From an uncultured Eubacteriales bacterium (lineage in GTDB: Bacteria; Bacillota; Clostridia; Oscillospirales; CAG-382), in the NCBI GenBank assembly GCA_900548115.1, contig URJL01000003.1, positions 17,288 through 81,287 of the forward strand: a stretch of 64,000 nt of DNA. The letters run 5' to 3'. The notes under the pieces were generated by a model that saw only the letters and a list, made by a program, of their open reading frames with translations, had not been told where the DNA came from and made no database searches. This document shows positions 54,556 to 62,569 of this stretch, one piece after another; positions within the stretch are counted from its first letter, which is position 1; each line of letters begins with the position of its first letter. The translations under genes and the position numbers were made by a program.

Positions 54556-55002
54556 TTACGCAGCATGGATAACGATGTCCAGCACCATGCTGTTCACCAA
54601 AGAATGCGCTCCGAAATCCGGGCGGTAGGCGTCGATCTTGATCATCGCGCCGTAGTCGCCGGCGCGCTTGAAATCGCGGTAAAACGAGACGTCCGAGACC
54701 GTTTTTCCGGGGCTTATGAGAGAGGAAACGTAAATGACCTCGCTCGTGTCCCGACGGGTGATCGAGACGCGCAGAAGGCATACGTTTCGGCTCGGATTTT
54801 CAAAGGAAAAATCGTTTTTGTGCGTGGAAAGAGCGTAGGAAATATCGCCGCAATGCGGAACCAAGATCGACTGCGGCGTCTCCTCCGCGTCGGTTTCGTT
54901 TTCCTCCTCGAAAACCGTGTCGTTCGGAAAAGCTTCCTCGGCGGGCGGAGTTCGGTCGTAGTAAAAGATCAAAACGACCGCGAGGATAAGCCCCGAGACC
55001 AT
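54556..55002 (-). CDS. Small membrane-anchored protein, unknown function
   Basis: From ATG 55002 it has 148 residues: a membrane helix at the very N-terminus (VSGLILAVVLIFYY), an acidic linker, then about 95 residues outside that read as beta-strands (VCLLRVSITRRDTSEVIYVS). No family is recognised. The start is doubtful. The ATG has no Shine-Dalgarno, while 16 codons upstream an excellent AGGAGG (55060-55065) stands 9 bases before an in-frame ACG (55050). The intervening codons read ERARRILYAAAKYIT, a natural positive flank for the helix. Starting at 55050 would give 164 residues. Confidence 0.7.
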   Translation of the reverse strand: MVSGLILAVVLIFYYDRTPPAEEAFPNDTVFEEENETDAEETPQSILVPHCGDISYALSTHKNDFSFENPSRNVCLLRVSITRRDTSEVIYVSSLISPGKTVSDVSFYRDFKRAGDYGAMIKIDAYRPDFGAHSLVNSMVLDIVIHAA

Positions 55003-55106
55003 CGTTATGTATTTTGCCGCGGCGTAAAGAATTCTTCTTGCGCGTTCCGTCGGGGTTCCCCTCCTTTCGTTTCATTTAGCATTGGCTGTCTTTGCCGCCC
55101 GGGCAC

Positions 55107-55595
55107 TCAGCCCTCGGCAAGCTTACCAAGTGTGTCGCCCGTCAGACGGTAGACCGTCCAGTCGGACATCGGCGCGGCGCCGAGCGAAAGGTAAAAGTCG
55201 ATGCTTGGCTTGTTCCAATCGAGACACGACCACTCCAGCCGTCCGCAGCCGCGCTCGACGGCAATGGACGCGAGCTTTTTTAAGATCGCCTTGCCGTAAC
55301 CCTTCCCGCGGTATTCGGGAAGCACGAAAAGATCCTCGAGATACAGTCCCGACCGCCCGAGAAAGGTGGAAAAATTGTGGAAGAAGAGGGCAAAGCCGAC
55401 CTCTTTTTCCCCTTCGAGGGAAAAAATCACCTCCGCTTTTTGACGGACGAAAAGCTCGCTTTCGAGAAGCTTTTCGTCGCCGACAACCCGGTCCTCCATT
55501 TTTTCGTATACCGCAAGGGCGCGTATGAATTTTAAGATCAGCGGGACGTCTTCCCGTACCGCCTTACGAAAAGAATAAGCCGTTTTTTCACTCAT
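55107..55595 (-). CDS. GNAT-family N-acetyltransferase
   Basis: The 162-residue protein carries the acetyl-CoA loop LPEYRGKGYGKAILKKLASIA around residues 95-115 and a downstream WSCLDWNKPSIDFYLSLGA block. These are typical of spermidine/diamine-type GNATs. RBS AGAGGAAA precedes ATG 55595. It follows asnB by 23 bases. A polyamine, amino acid or peptide amine are all plausible substrates. Confidence 0.92.
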   Translation of the reverse strand: MSEKTAYSFRKAVREDVPLILKFIRALAVYEKMEDRVVGDEKLLESELFVRQKAEVIFSLEGEKEVGFALFFHNFSTFLGRSGLYLEDLFVLPEYRGKGYGKAILKKLASIAVERGCGRLEWSCLDWNKPSIDFYLSLGAAPMSDWTVYRLTGDTLGKLAEG

Positions 55596-55618
55596 AGTTT
55601 TCCTCTGTGCGCGTCGCT

Positions 55619-57508
55619 TTAAAGCTCGCCCGCGAGAACGCGGAGGCGCGTGTTTTCGATATCCGCCACATACAGGCGATACCACGTGATAAAGGTCAAA
55701 ATGTTCCAAAGGGGCTTGTAGTTGTCCTTTTCGCCCTTACGGTGCTGTTCGAGCATTTCGAGCACGGCGCTTTTTTCGATAAACTCATCGGCATACGGCG
55801 AGAGAATGATGTCGCGCGCCCAGTCGTACAGCTCATTTTTCAGCCACAGCCGAACGGGCACGGGATAGCCGAGCTTCGGACGCATGACGGTCTCTTCGTT
55901 CAGAAGATCGCGAAAAGCGTGACGCAGAATGTATTTCGTCGTGCCGTGTGCGAGCTTGTCCTTGCTTGTCAGCGCCTGCGCCGCGGCAAAAACCTCTTTG
56001 TCGAGATATGGCACGCGCACCTCGAGCGAATTTGCCATCGAAAGACGGTCGCCCTTGACGAGGATGTCGCTCTTGAGCCATGTGTTCAGGTCGCAGTATT
56101 GCATTTTGGTCAGCGTGTCGACGTCGCGCACGCGGGCATAAATCGGCGCGGTGCGCTGAGCAAAATTCACGTTGGGGTCGAACTTTTTGTAAAAAGCTTT
56201 CTTTTCTTCTTCGGTGAAGACAAAAGCGTTGCCGACGAAACGTCCCTCGATCGGATGAATGTCGCGCATGAGCGTGTGCTTGCCGAGCGTCCCTTCGGGA
56301 AGGGCTTTTCCGAGGGCGTAAACCAGCTTTTTCATGCCGCCGGGCAGTGCGCAGAGATAGCTTGTCGGGATCGAATCCTTGTACATTTTATAGCCGGCGA
56401 ACAATTCATCCGAGCCTTCGCCCGAGAGCACGACCTTGACATGGCGCGCCGCCTCGCGGCTGATGAGATAAATGGCGACGGTCGAGGGGTCTGCCATGGG
56501 CGAGTCGAGGTGATAAATGACGCGCTCGTAATTTTCAAGAAAATCGGGAAGCCCCGCCACGAGCTTAATGTGGTCGATGTCAAGATGCTCGGAAATGCCG
56601 CTTGCGTTTTCGATTTCGGAATACTCCTTGACGCCGAAAGCGACGGTAAACGCCTTAATGCCGGGGCAAAGCTTGCTTGCCACCGCTGTAATGACCGCCG
56701 AATCGATTCCGCTCGACAAAAAGCTTCCGAGCGGCACATCGCTGAGCATGTGATATTCGACGCTCTTCATGACCGCGTCGCGCAGTCTTTTTTCCTTTTC
56801 GTCAAAAGAAATAAAGCGGTCGGGCTTAAAACGCGCGTCGAAATATTCGACGGGCGAAACGGTCATTTTCTCATCGATGACGGCATAATGTCCCGCAGGC
56901 AGAATCTTGATGTCGGGCGATACGGTGTCGGGCTCGGTCACGTACTGGAAAGTGAAAAAGCTCTGAAGCGCCGCGTCGTCGATCTTGTATTCCTTCATGT
57001 CGGGGTCGAACATAAACGCCTTGTATTCCGACGAGAAGGAAAGTCCGTCGGGGGTGCTGCGGTAATAAAAGGGCTTGATTCCAAAAGGATCGCGGCCGAA
57101 AAACAGCGTGTTTTTCTCGTTGTCGTACAAAACGATGGCAAACATGCCGCGCAGTTTTTTGATGAACTCGGGTCCTTCGTCATGATAAAGCGTCAGGATC
57201 GTCTCGATCTCCGAACGGGTCGAAAAGGTATATCCCTTTTCGGAAAGCTCCTTGCGAAGCTCGAGATAATTGTAAATTTCGCCGTTGAAAATGCCGATGT
57301 ACCGTCCGTCAAAGGCGGAAAAGGGCTGAGCGCCCGCCTCAAGGTCGATGATGCTCAATCTGCGGAAAGCAAAAGCGTATTTTTTCGAAAAATAGGTTTT
57401 GCAGTCGTCGGGTCCGCGATGACGAATCGACTGTGACATGTTGATGATAGCTTTTTTATCGTCCTCGGTTATGCCGAGTTTTCTGTATAATCCCGCAAAT
57501 CCGCACAT
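55619..57508 (-). CDS. asnB: Asparagine synthetase, glutamine-hydrolysing
   Basis: The start is set at ATG 57508 because Cys2 (MCGFAGLY) must become the N-terminal nucleophile of the glutaminase domain; the GTG two codons upstream would block this. The 629-residue protein then has GRDPFGIKPFYY in the glutaminase half and LSSGIDSAVI (pyrophosphate-binding loop) in the synthetase half, with GEGSDELFAGY downstream. It makes asparagine from aspartate. Genes of this family also amidate peptides or cell-wall stems, and the clustering with GNAT, oxidoreductase and hydrolases leaves that open. Confidence 0.93.
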   Translation of the reverse strand: MCGFAGLYRKLGITEDDKKAIINMSQSIRHRGPDDCKTYFSKKYAFAFRRLSIIDLEAGAQPFSAFDGRYIGIFNGEIYNYLELRKELSEKGYTFSTRSEIETILTLYHDEGPEFIKKLRGMFAIVLYDNEKNTLFFGRDPFGIKPFYYRSTPDGLSFSSEYKAFMFDPDMKEYKIDDAALQSFFTFQYVTEPDTVSPDIKILPAGHYAVIDEKMTVSPVEYFDARFKPDRFISFDEKEKRLRDAVMKSVEYHMLSDVPLGSFLSSGIDSAVITAVASKLCPGIKAFTVAFGVKEYSEIENASGISEHLDIDHIKLVAGLPDFLENYERVIYHLDSPMADPSTVAIYLISREAARHVKVVLSGEGSDELFAGYKMYKDSIPTSYLCALPGGMKKLVYALGKALPEGTLGKHTLMRDIHPIEGRFVGNAFVFTEEEKKAFYKKFDPNVNFAQRTAPIYARVRDVDTLTKMQYCDLNTWLKSDILVKGDRLSMANSLEVRVPYLDKEVFAAAQALTSKDKLAHGTTKYILRHAFRDLLNEETVMRPKLGYPVPVRLWLKNELYDWARDIILSPYADEFIEKSAVLEMLEQHRKGEKDNYKPLWNILTFITWYRLYVADIENTRLRVLAGEL

Positions 57509-57680
57509 AAACACTCTTCCTTTTTGCTTTGATTAAAATGAATTTCGGGAAAAGCGGATACACCTCTCCCATTTTGCTTTTTTTACTTTAATATTAACTT
57601 TCATTTTAGCACAGAATCCTGAAAAAATCCGCCGAATAAGCAAAAATTTATAAATAATTCATATTTTTCCTTTTTCGTCA

Positions 57681-57689
57681 TGCTATAAT
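57681..57689 (+). promoter_or_regulatory. Extended -10 promoter of the small acidic membrane protein
   Basis: TGCTATAAT (57681-57689) is an extended -10 box; no clear -35 lies upstream. The 280-base gap 57509-57788 is otherwise AT-rich, with a TTAATATTAA palindrome at about 57590 near the probable asnB promoter. Confidence 0.6.
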
Positions 57690-57788
57690 AGAAGCAGGAA
57701 AAAGGGGTTTTGCCTTTTTGAAACGAAAGACAGGTGCGCACGCCTTTGCGATCGCACTTTTATATCAAAGAAAACGGAGGGAACTGTT

Positions 57789-58043
57789 ATGAAAAAGTTT
57801 TTTGCCATTCTCGGCGGTATCGTAGCCGCAACATCCGTGTTTGCCATTGCGGCGGTTATTTTGAAAAAGATCAAGCTGAGCTTCAGCATCGAGAGCGCCG
57901 CAGACGACGATTTCGGTTTTGACTCCGACGATTTTCACGACGTTTCGGTGTCGATCGACGACAGTATGAAGGAAGGGCCCGAAGAATCGGCGGAAACGGA
58001 AGAAAAGACCGAGACCGAAGAGGAAAAGGCTGATGCCGAATAA
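57789..58043 (+). CDS. Small membrane-anchored acidic protein
   Basis: The 84-residue protein has one N-terminal helix (FFAILGGIVAATSVFAIAAVIL) flanked by lysines, then a tail made mostly of Asp, Glu and Ser. RBS ACGGAGGG is ideal and the gene has its own promoter and terminator, so it is very likely expressed. Similar short helix-plus-acidic-tail proteins are common in Clostridia without known function. The tail would face the cytosol if the lysine flanks set a N-out topology, or the outside if the helix acts as a signal anchor. Confidence 0.78.
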   Translation: MKKFFAILGGIVAATSVFAIAAVILKKIKLSFSIESAADDDFGFDSDDFHDVSVSIDDSMKEGPEESAETEEKTETEEEKADAE

Positions 58044-58063
58044 GGTATGAATCCAAAAAAACG

Positions 58064-58096
58064 AACCGCCCGCGAGAATTTTCGCGGGCGGTTTTT
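58064..58096. terminator. Terminator, mainly for the minus-strand SleB gene
   Basis: A perfect 12-bp stem (58064-58075 with 58082-58093) with T tracts on both sides (GTTTTT on plus, CGTTTTTTT on minus). Confidence 0.9.
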
Positions 58097-58109
58097 GCGC
58101 GGAAAAGGC

Positions 58110-58147
58110 AAGCGTCCCGAAGAAATTTCTTCGGGACGCTTTTTTTT
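58110..58147. terminator. Second terminator, for the plus-strand small gene
   Basis: A perfect 32-base palindrome (58110-58141) followed on the plus strand by eight T. It is directly back-to-back with the first hairpin. Confidence 0.9.
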
Positions 58148-58153
58148 GCTTTT

Positions 58154-58996
58154 TCAGTTAAAAAATGCGTTTCCGCCGCTCGACATCGCATAGGTGCGGT
58201 TGCGGTTCAGCCAGGAATCCTCCACCCAATCCGCCTGGAAGAACAGGCAGTCCTTCGCGACGACAACGCCCGAAAGGGCGCATTTTGCGGCGAGAATGCA
58301 TTCGGTCGAGGGAACGTTGTCGATCCGCCCGTTGTAGGCAAGCGGGAACTGTACGCTTCCGCCGCGGCGGTCGTAGATGACCTCTTTGACGGTCGAGGGG
58401 AACTGATGATGCGCCACGCGGTTGGTGATGATGTTGGCGACGGCGATCTTTCCTTCAAACGGCGAGGAGCCGCATTCGCATTGCAGCACCTGTGCGATGA
58501 GAAGAACATCGCTGTTGCGAAAATTTTGGTCGACGTATTCGTCGCTCACCGTAAGGGTCGGCGCGGTAAGGTGAACCTGATAATAGTTTTCGTCCCACTC
58601 GGCACCGAGCCCCAGCGCCTCCGCAAGGGTGCGCACGGGAACGAACAGCGTGTTTTCGTACACAACGGCGGCGTTTTCGGGAAGAGGGGCGTTTTCCGAG
58701 AAAGAAACCGTAACGCCGGTGAGCGTGACCGACGCCGTGCGGCTTTCGGCTTCCCACGTAACCGACGCGCCGAGCGCTTCGGAAATCGGGCGGACGGGAA
58801 CGTAAGTGATCCCGTTTTCCAAAAAGGCGCCCTCGTTTGTGAGAATCTTTTCGTTGTTGATGATGATCTCGATCGGAATCTCATATCCGTCGATCGAATA
58901 ATGTTCGGCACTTACACCGGGGACGAGAAAAAGCAAAAGAAGTACGGCACTCAAAAGTCCGAAAAAGAAGCTTTTTGAGCGTTTCATGCGTTTCAT
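58154..58996 (-). CDS. SleB-type cell-wall hydrolase with copper-amine-oxidase-N repeats
   Basis: The 280-residue protein has a signal peptide (SFFFGLLSAVLLLLFLVPGVSA) and then a PF07833-type region with two repeats (NGITYVPVRPISEALGASV, then NTLFVPVRTLAEALGLGAEW). The C-terminus is a Hydrolase_2/SleB domain starting LLIAQVLQCECGSSPFEGKI, with AVANIITNRV. It should be exported and act as a lytic transglycosylase or cortex-lytic enzyme on peptidoglycan, in germination or wall turnover. Two ATGs three codons apart compete; AAAGGAG is rather close to the first. Confidence 0.9.
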   Translation of the reverse strand: MKRMKRSKSFFFGLLSAVLLLLFLVPGVSAEHYSIDGYEIPIEIIINNEKILTNEGAFLENGITYVPVRPISEALGASVTWEAESRTASVTLTGVTVSFSENAPLPENAAVVYENTLFVPVRTLAEALGLGAEWDENYYQVHLTAPTLTVSDEYVDQNFRNSDVLLIAQVLQCECGSSPFEGKIAVANIITNRVAHHQFPSTVKEVIYDRRGGSVQFPLAYNGRIDNVPSTECILAAKCALSGVVVAKDCLFFQADWVEDSWLNRNRTYAMSSGGNAFFN

Positions 58997-59027
58997 CCTC
59001 TCCTTTCAGAGTTTCGCATACTAAAAT

Positions 59028-59056
59028 AGTATACCACATTTTTCGAGAAAATGCAA
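59028..59056 (-). promoter_or_regulatory. Sigma-A promoter of the SleB-type gene
   Basis: On the minus strand: TTGCAT (59056-59051), 17-base spacer, TATACT (59033-59028). Confidence 0.82.
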
Positions 59057-59063
59057 GCCCCCG

Positions 59064-59095
59064 AAAAAACGGCTCGTCCGACGGGACGAGAACCG
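59064..59095 (-). terminator. Terminator of the VanY-type gene
   Basis: A 7-bp core stem (59084-59090 with 59073-59079), extended by CGG/CCG with a two-base bulge, and followed on the minus strand by six T (59069-59064). Confidence 0.8.
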
Positions 59096-59146
59096 ATTGT
59101 TTCGGAGGCAAAAAACATGGTTGCGGGAAGAAAAAATGCACGAAAA

Positions 59147-60379
59147 TCAGGAGGCGTAAGCCGAGGTGATACCGAGATATTCCTCCAGCGTAAGTCCGCT
59201 GTCGGCGACGGCTTTTGCCGTGTCGATGCCGAGATAACGGACGTGCCACGGCTCGTACAAGTAACCCGTTACGTCTTCTTTATCCTTGGGGTAGCGGATA
59301 ATGAATCCGTACTCCGTACAATGCGCGGCGAGCCACTTTCCCTCCGCCGTTTCGGCAAAGCTTTGCAAAAGCGAATTCAGATCGAAGGCAAGTCCCGTCT
59401 GATGCTCGGAATATCCCGGGCGCGCCGAATAGCGGTCGGCGGCGGCTGCGCCGTCTCGACGGGCGTAGCTGTCATACAGGATTTTTTGCGTATCGTAGCT
59501 CCGAAAGCCCGAGCGCGACCACAGCGAAATGTTTTCCTGCGCGGCGGCGGCAATCATGGTGTCGAGCGCCGCCTTTGCCGTCGGATCGGTTCCGGGATTG
59601 TAATCCGACGGAAGCGGATAGGATTTGTTGGCGATGAGAATCCCGTTTATGTACGTCACCTGCGGCTCGACACGCTCATTTACCGTCACCGAAACACACG
59701 CCGCGACGGCCGGATTTTCACGTGAGGTCACCGTAACGGTGCAAGCCCCCGCGCTTTTTGCCGTGATGTTTCCGTATCCGTTCACAACGGCGATCTGCGG
59801 GTCGTCGCTTGTCCAAATTTCCCCTTTATCCGATGCGTCGGCGGGGGACATGGTGACGATGGGCATGCGGCTTTCGCCGACCGTGAGCGAGACGGAATCG
59901 ACCGAGAGGAAAATGCCCGAAACCGAAACGTGCGGTGCGGGCGGGATAGGTTCGTTTGCCGTGCCGCTTTCGCTCTCATTTCCGTTTGTCGGCTCCTCGC
60001 TTCCGACGGTGTTTTCGGGCGCTTGCGCGCCGGCAGCGGTGTCGGAATCAAGCGGCGCTTCGGGAATATCGACCGATGCCGAAGAAGCGGCGCCCTCGCC
60101 GATCGTGTCTTCGTTTTCGATCTGCTTGTCTTTTGCGTCGGAAATTCCGTCGCTGTCGGTCAGCGTTTTTAAAGACGTTTCCCCGTTTTCCGCCCCTTCC
60201 GCGGCGCGACTCGACGGCAGAGGCGCGCCGCTCGGAAGCTTTACCGAGACCGCGTGCGATTTTTGCATCGCGACGACGAGCAGTGCGATGCAAAGAAGAA
60301 ACAGAGCAAGCGCCGCAAGCGTGCCCGCGGAAGGATTTCTCTTTTCTCGGTTTTTACCGCGCTTTTTTGTCTTTTTCAT
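59147..60379 (-). CDS. D-alanyl-D-alanine carboxypeptidase, VanY family, with Ig-like domain
   Basis: The 410-residue protein has a basic N-terminus and a signal anchor (LAALALFLLCIALLVVA). A low-complexity acidic linker of about 100 residues follows, then a Big_2 Ig-like domain (VSLTVGESRMPIVTMSPADA) and a VanY zinc peptidase domain. The zinc site is visible in YSARPGYSEHQTGLAFDL and PWHVRYLG, preceded by SRSGFRSYDTQ. It trims the terminal D-Ala from wall stem peptides outside the cell. The linker would let it reach through the wall. Confidence 0.93.
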   Translation of the reverse strand: MKKTKKRGKNREKRNPSAGTLAALALFLLCIALLVVAMQKSHAVSVKLPSGAPLPSSRAAEGAENGETSLKTLTDSDGISDAKDKQIENEDTIGEGAASSASVDIPEAPLDSDTAAGAQAPENTVGSEEPTNGNESESGTANEPIPPAPHVSVSGIFLSVDSVSLTVGESRMPIVTMSPADASDKGEIWTSDDPQIAVVNGYGNITAKSAGACTVTVTSRENPAVAACVSVTVNERVEPQVTYINGILIANKSYPLPSDYNPGTDPTAKAALDTMIAAAAQENISLWSRSGFRSYDTQKILYDSYARRDGAAAADRYSARPGYSEHQTGLAFDLNSLLQSFAETAEGKWLAAHCTEYGFIIRYPKDKEDVTGYLYEPWHVRYLGIDTAKAVADSGLTLEEYLGITSAYAS

Positions 60380-60413
60380 GATTTTCGTATCCCGCGCCGA
60401 AAAAGCGCGCCTT

Positions 60414-62315
60414 TCAGTTCATCAGCTCGCAGACCGCCTTCGTGTACTCGACCGGATCGTCGATCGGAAGCCCCTCGATCAGGCGCGCCTGATTGTACAG
60501 AAGATAAGCGTAGCGGTCGACTTTTTCGGTGTCGCCCGAAGCGTATGCCGCCTTCAGCGCGTCAAAGATCTTGTGCGAAGCGTTGATGGTGAGAATCTTG
60601 GAACTGGTCACACCCTCGCTTCCCGGCATGGAACGAAGAACTTTTTCCATTTCGATCGAAACGGGGCCCTCGCTCGTGAGGCAGACGGGGTGTTCCTTTA
60701 AGGTTGCCGAAAGACGAACGTCGGTGACTTTGCCGTCCAGTGCCTTCTTGATTTCCGAAAGAAGCTCCTTTGCCGAATCGGTCTCGTTTTTCAGCTCTTC
60801 CTTTTCCTTGTCGGTCTCAAGACCGAGGTCGCCCGAGCCGATGTTCTTGAATTCCTTTTCTTTGTAGGTACGCAGCATCTGCAAACAGAATTCGTCCACG
60901 TCGTCGGTGCAGAGGAGAAGGTCATAACCGTGATCGAGAACGCTCTCGGCGGCGGGAAGTTTACTTAACCGCTCGATGCTGTCGCCGGCGGCAAAGTAAA
61001 TGCACTTTTGCCCTTCGGGCATGGCGGTGACATATTCGTCGAGCGTGACCTGCTTTTTCTGCGATGCGGAATAGAAGAGCAAAAGGTCGCAAAGAGTATC
61101 CTTGTTGACGCCGTAATCGGAATAAATGCCGAATTTCAGGACGCGTCCGAATTCCTTAAAGAATTTTTCGTAATTCTCGCGATCGGTGTCGCGCATCGTC
61201 AAAAGCTCGTTTTTGATCTTCTTTTCGAGATTTTTGCGAATGACCTTCAATTGATGATCCTGCTGTAAGATTTCACGGCTGATATTGAGACTCAGATCGG
61301 CGCTGTCGACCACGCCGCGGACAAAGCCGAAATAATCGGGCAAAAGATCGGCGCATTTTTCCATGATCATGACGCCGCTCGTATAAAGGGCAAGTCCCTT
61401 TTTGTATTCCTTGCTGTAAAAATCAAAGGGAGCGTGCGAGGGGATAAACAGAAGGGCATTGTAGTCGACCACACCCTCCGAAGAGGTCGAGATGACCTTT
61501 AACGGATTTTCGTAATCGTAGAAGGTACTCTTGTAAAACTCGTTGTATTCCTCGTCGGAAACCTCGCTCTTCTTGCGCTTCCAAAGCGGCTTGCGGCTGT
61601 TTAAGGTCTCAAGCTCGCGATAGGTCTCGTATTCGGGCTTGTAATCCTCGGGCGCGTTTTCGGGGCGCGCCTTTTCGCGGCTCTTTTCGCGTTCCATTTT
61701 AATAGGATAACGAATGTAGTCGCTGTACTTTTTGACAATGCCGACAATGCCGTATTCATCGAGGAAAGTGCCGTACTTTTCGTTCTCGGTGTCGGGCTTG
61801 ATCGTCAGAATGATGTCGGTTCCGACTGTGTCCTTTTCGGCTTCCTCGATCGTATATCCTTCCGCGCCCTCGCTCTCCCATTTGTACGCCTTGTCCGAGC
61901 CGAACGCGCGGCTGATGACCGTCACTTTCGACGCGACCATAAAGGCGGAGTAAAAACCGACGCCGAACTGACCGATGATATCGAGCGTTTCGTCCTTGTT
62001 CTGCGTTTTGAAATCAAGACTGCCGCTTTTGGCGATGGTGCCGAGATTGTTTTCCAATTCGTCCTTCGTCATGCCGATTCCGTTGTCGGATACGGTTAAG
62101 GTGCGCGCGTCCTTGTCAATCGTGAGAAGAATACGGTAGTCGTCCTCCGAAAGTCCGACCGACGAATCGGTAAGGCTCTTGAAATGCAATTTGTCCAGTG
62201 CGTCGCTCGCATTGCTGATCAACTCGCGCAGGAAAATTTCCTTGTTGGTGTATATGGAGTTTATCATCAGATCAAGGAGCTTTTTGCTTTCCGCTTTAAA
62301 TTCTTTGACTGCCAT
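60414..62315 (-). CDS. htpG: Chaperone HtpG (bacterial Hsp90)
   Basis: The 633-residue protein has the GHKL ATPase motifs ELISNASDALDKL, DNGIGMTKDELENNLGTIAKSG (as DNGIGM and NLGTIA) and GQFGVGFYSAFM at the N-terminus. Middle and C-terminal Hsp90 domains of normal length follow (SADLSLNISREILQ). RBS AAAGGAG is 12 bases before the ATG. It is an ATP-dependent chaperone. The VanY gene follows after 34 bases without a clear terminator, so some read-through is possible. Confidence 0.97.
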   Translation of the reverse strand: MAVKEFKAESKKLLDLMINSIYTNKEIFLRELISNASDALDKLHFKSLTDSSVGLSEDDYRILLTIDKDARTLTVSDNGIGMTKDELENNLGTIAKSGSLDFKTQNKDETLDIIGQFGVGFYSAFMVASKVTVISRAFGSDKAYKWESEGAEGYTIEEAEKDTVGTDIILTIKPDTENEKYGTFLDEYGIVGIVKKYSDYIRYPIKMEREKSREKARPENAPEDYKPEYETYRELETLNSRKPLWKRKKSEVSDEEYNEFYKSTFYDYENPLKVISTSSEGVVDYNALLFIPSHAPFDFYSKEYKKGLALYTSGVMIMEKCADLLPDYFGFVRGVVDSADLSLNISREILQQDHQLKVIRKNLEKKIKNELLTMRDTDRENYEKFFKEFGRVLKFGIYSDYGVNKDTLCDLLLFYSASQKKQVTLDEYVTAMPEGQKCIYFAAGDSIERLSKLPAAESVLDHGYDLLLCTDDVDEFCLQMLRTYKEKEFKNIGSGDLGLETDKEKEELKNETDSAKELLSEIKKALDGKVTDVRLSATLKEHPVCLTSEGPVSIEMEKVLRSMPGSEGVTSSKILTINASHKIFDALKAAYASGDTEKVDRYAYLLYNQARLIEGLPIDDPVEYTKAVCELMN

Positions 62316-62393
62316 AGAAATATCGTCTCCTTTTTTTGTTTATCCTGATTGATCGGGAAAAAATAGGGAAGAAACCAAATTCTTCCAAAAAAC

Positions 62394-62422
62394 AGTATAG
62401 CACAAAAAAGGGCAAAAAACAA
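62394..62422 (-). promoter_or_regulatory. Promoter of htpG
   Basis: On the minus strand: TTGTTT (62422-62417), 17-base spacer, TATACT (62399-62394) with an extended TGC just before it. No CIRCE or CtsR operator is visible. Confidence 0.7.
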
Positions 62423-62490
62423 GGTTTGCGGGATTTTTTTGCATTTTTTACAAGAGGATTTCATATTTTTGCCAAAATTTCCTCTTGCCC

Positions 62491-62518
62491 TTGACGGGCG
62501 GTGCAATTTGAATATAAT
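62491..62518 (+). promoter_or_regulatory. Sigma-A promoter of the M16 peptidase gene
   Basis: TTGACG (62491-62496), 16-base spacer, TATAAT (62513-62518). Transcription should start near 62525, which excludes the in-frame start at 62501. Confidence 0.85.
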
Positions 62519-62569
62519 AATTGTAGAAGAAATTTGCGGATGAATACCTGCGACCGAAAGGACAAGAAC

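Noticed and set aside
60380..60413. Terminator between htpG and the VanY-type gene
   Set aside because: Only a short GCGC stem without a following T tract; too weak to call.
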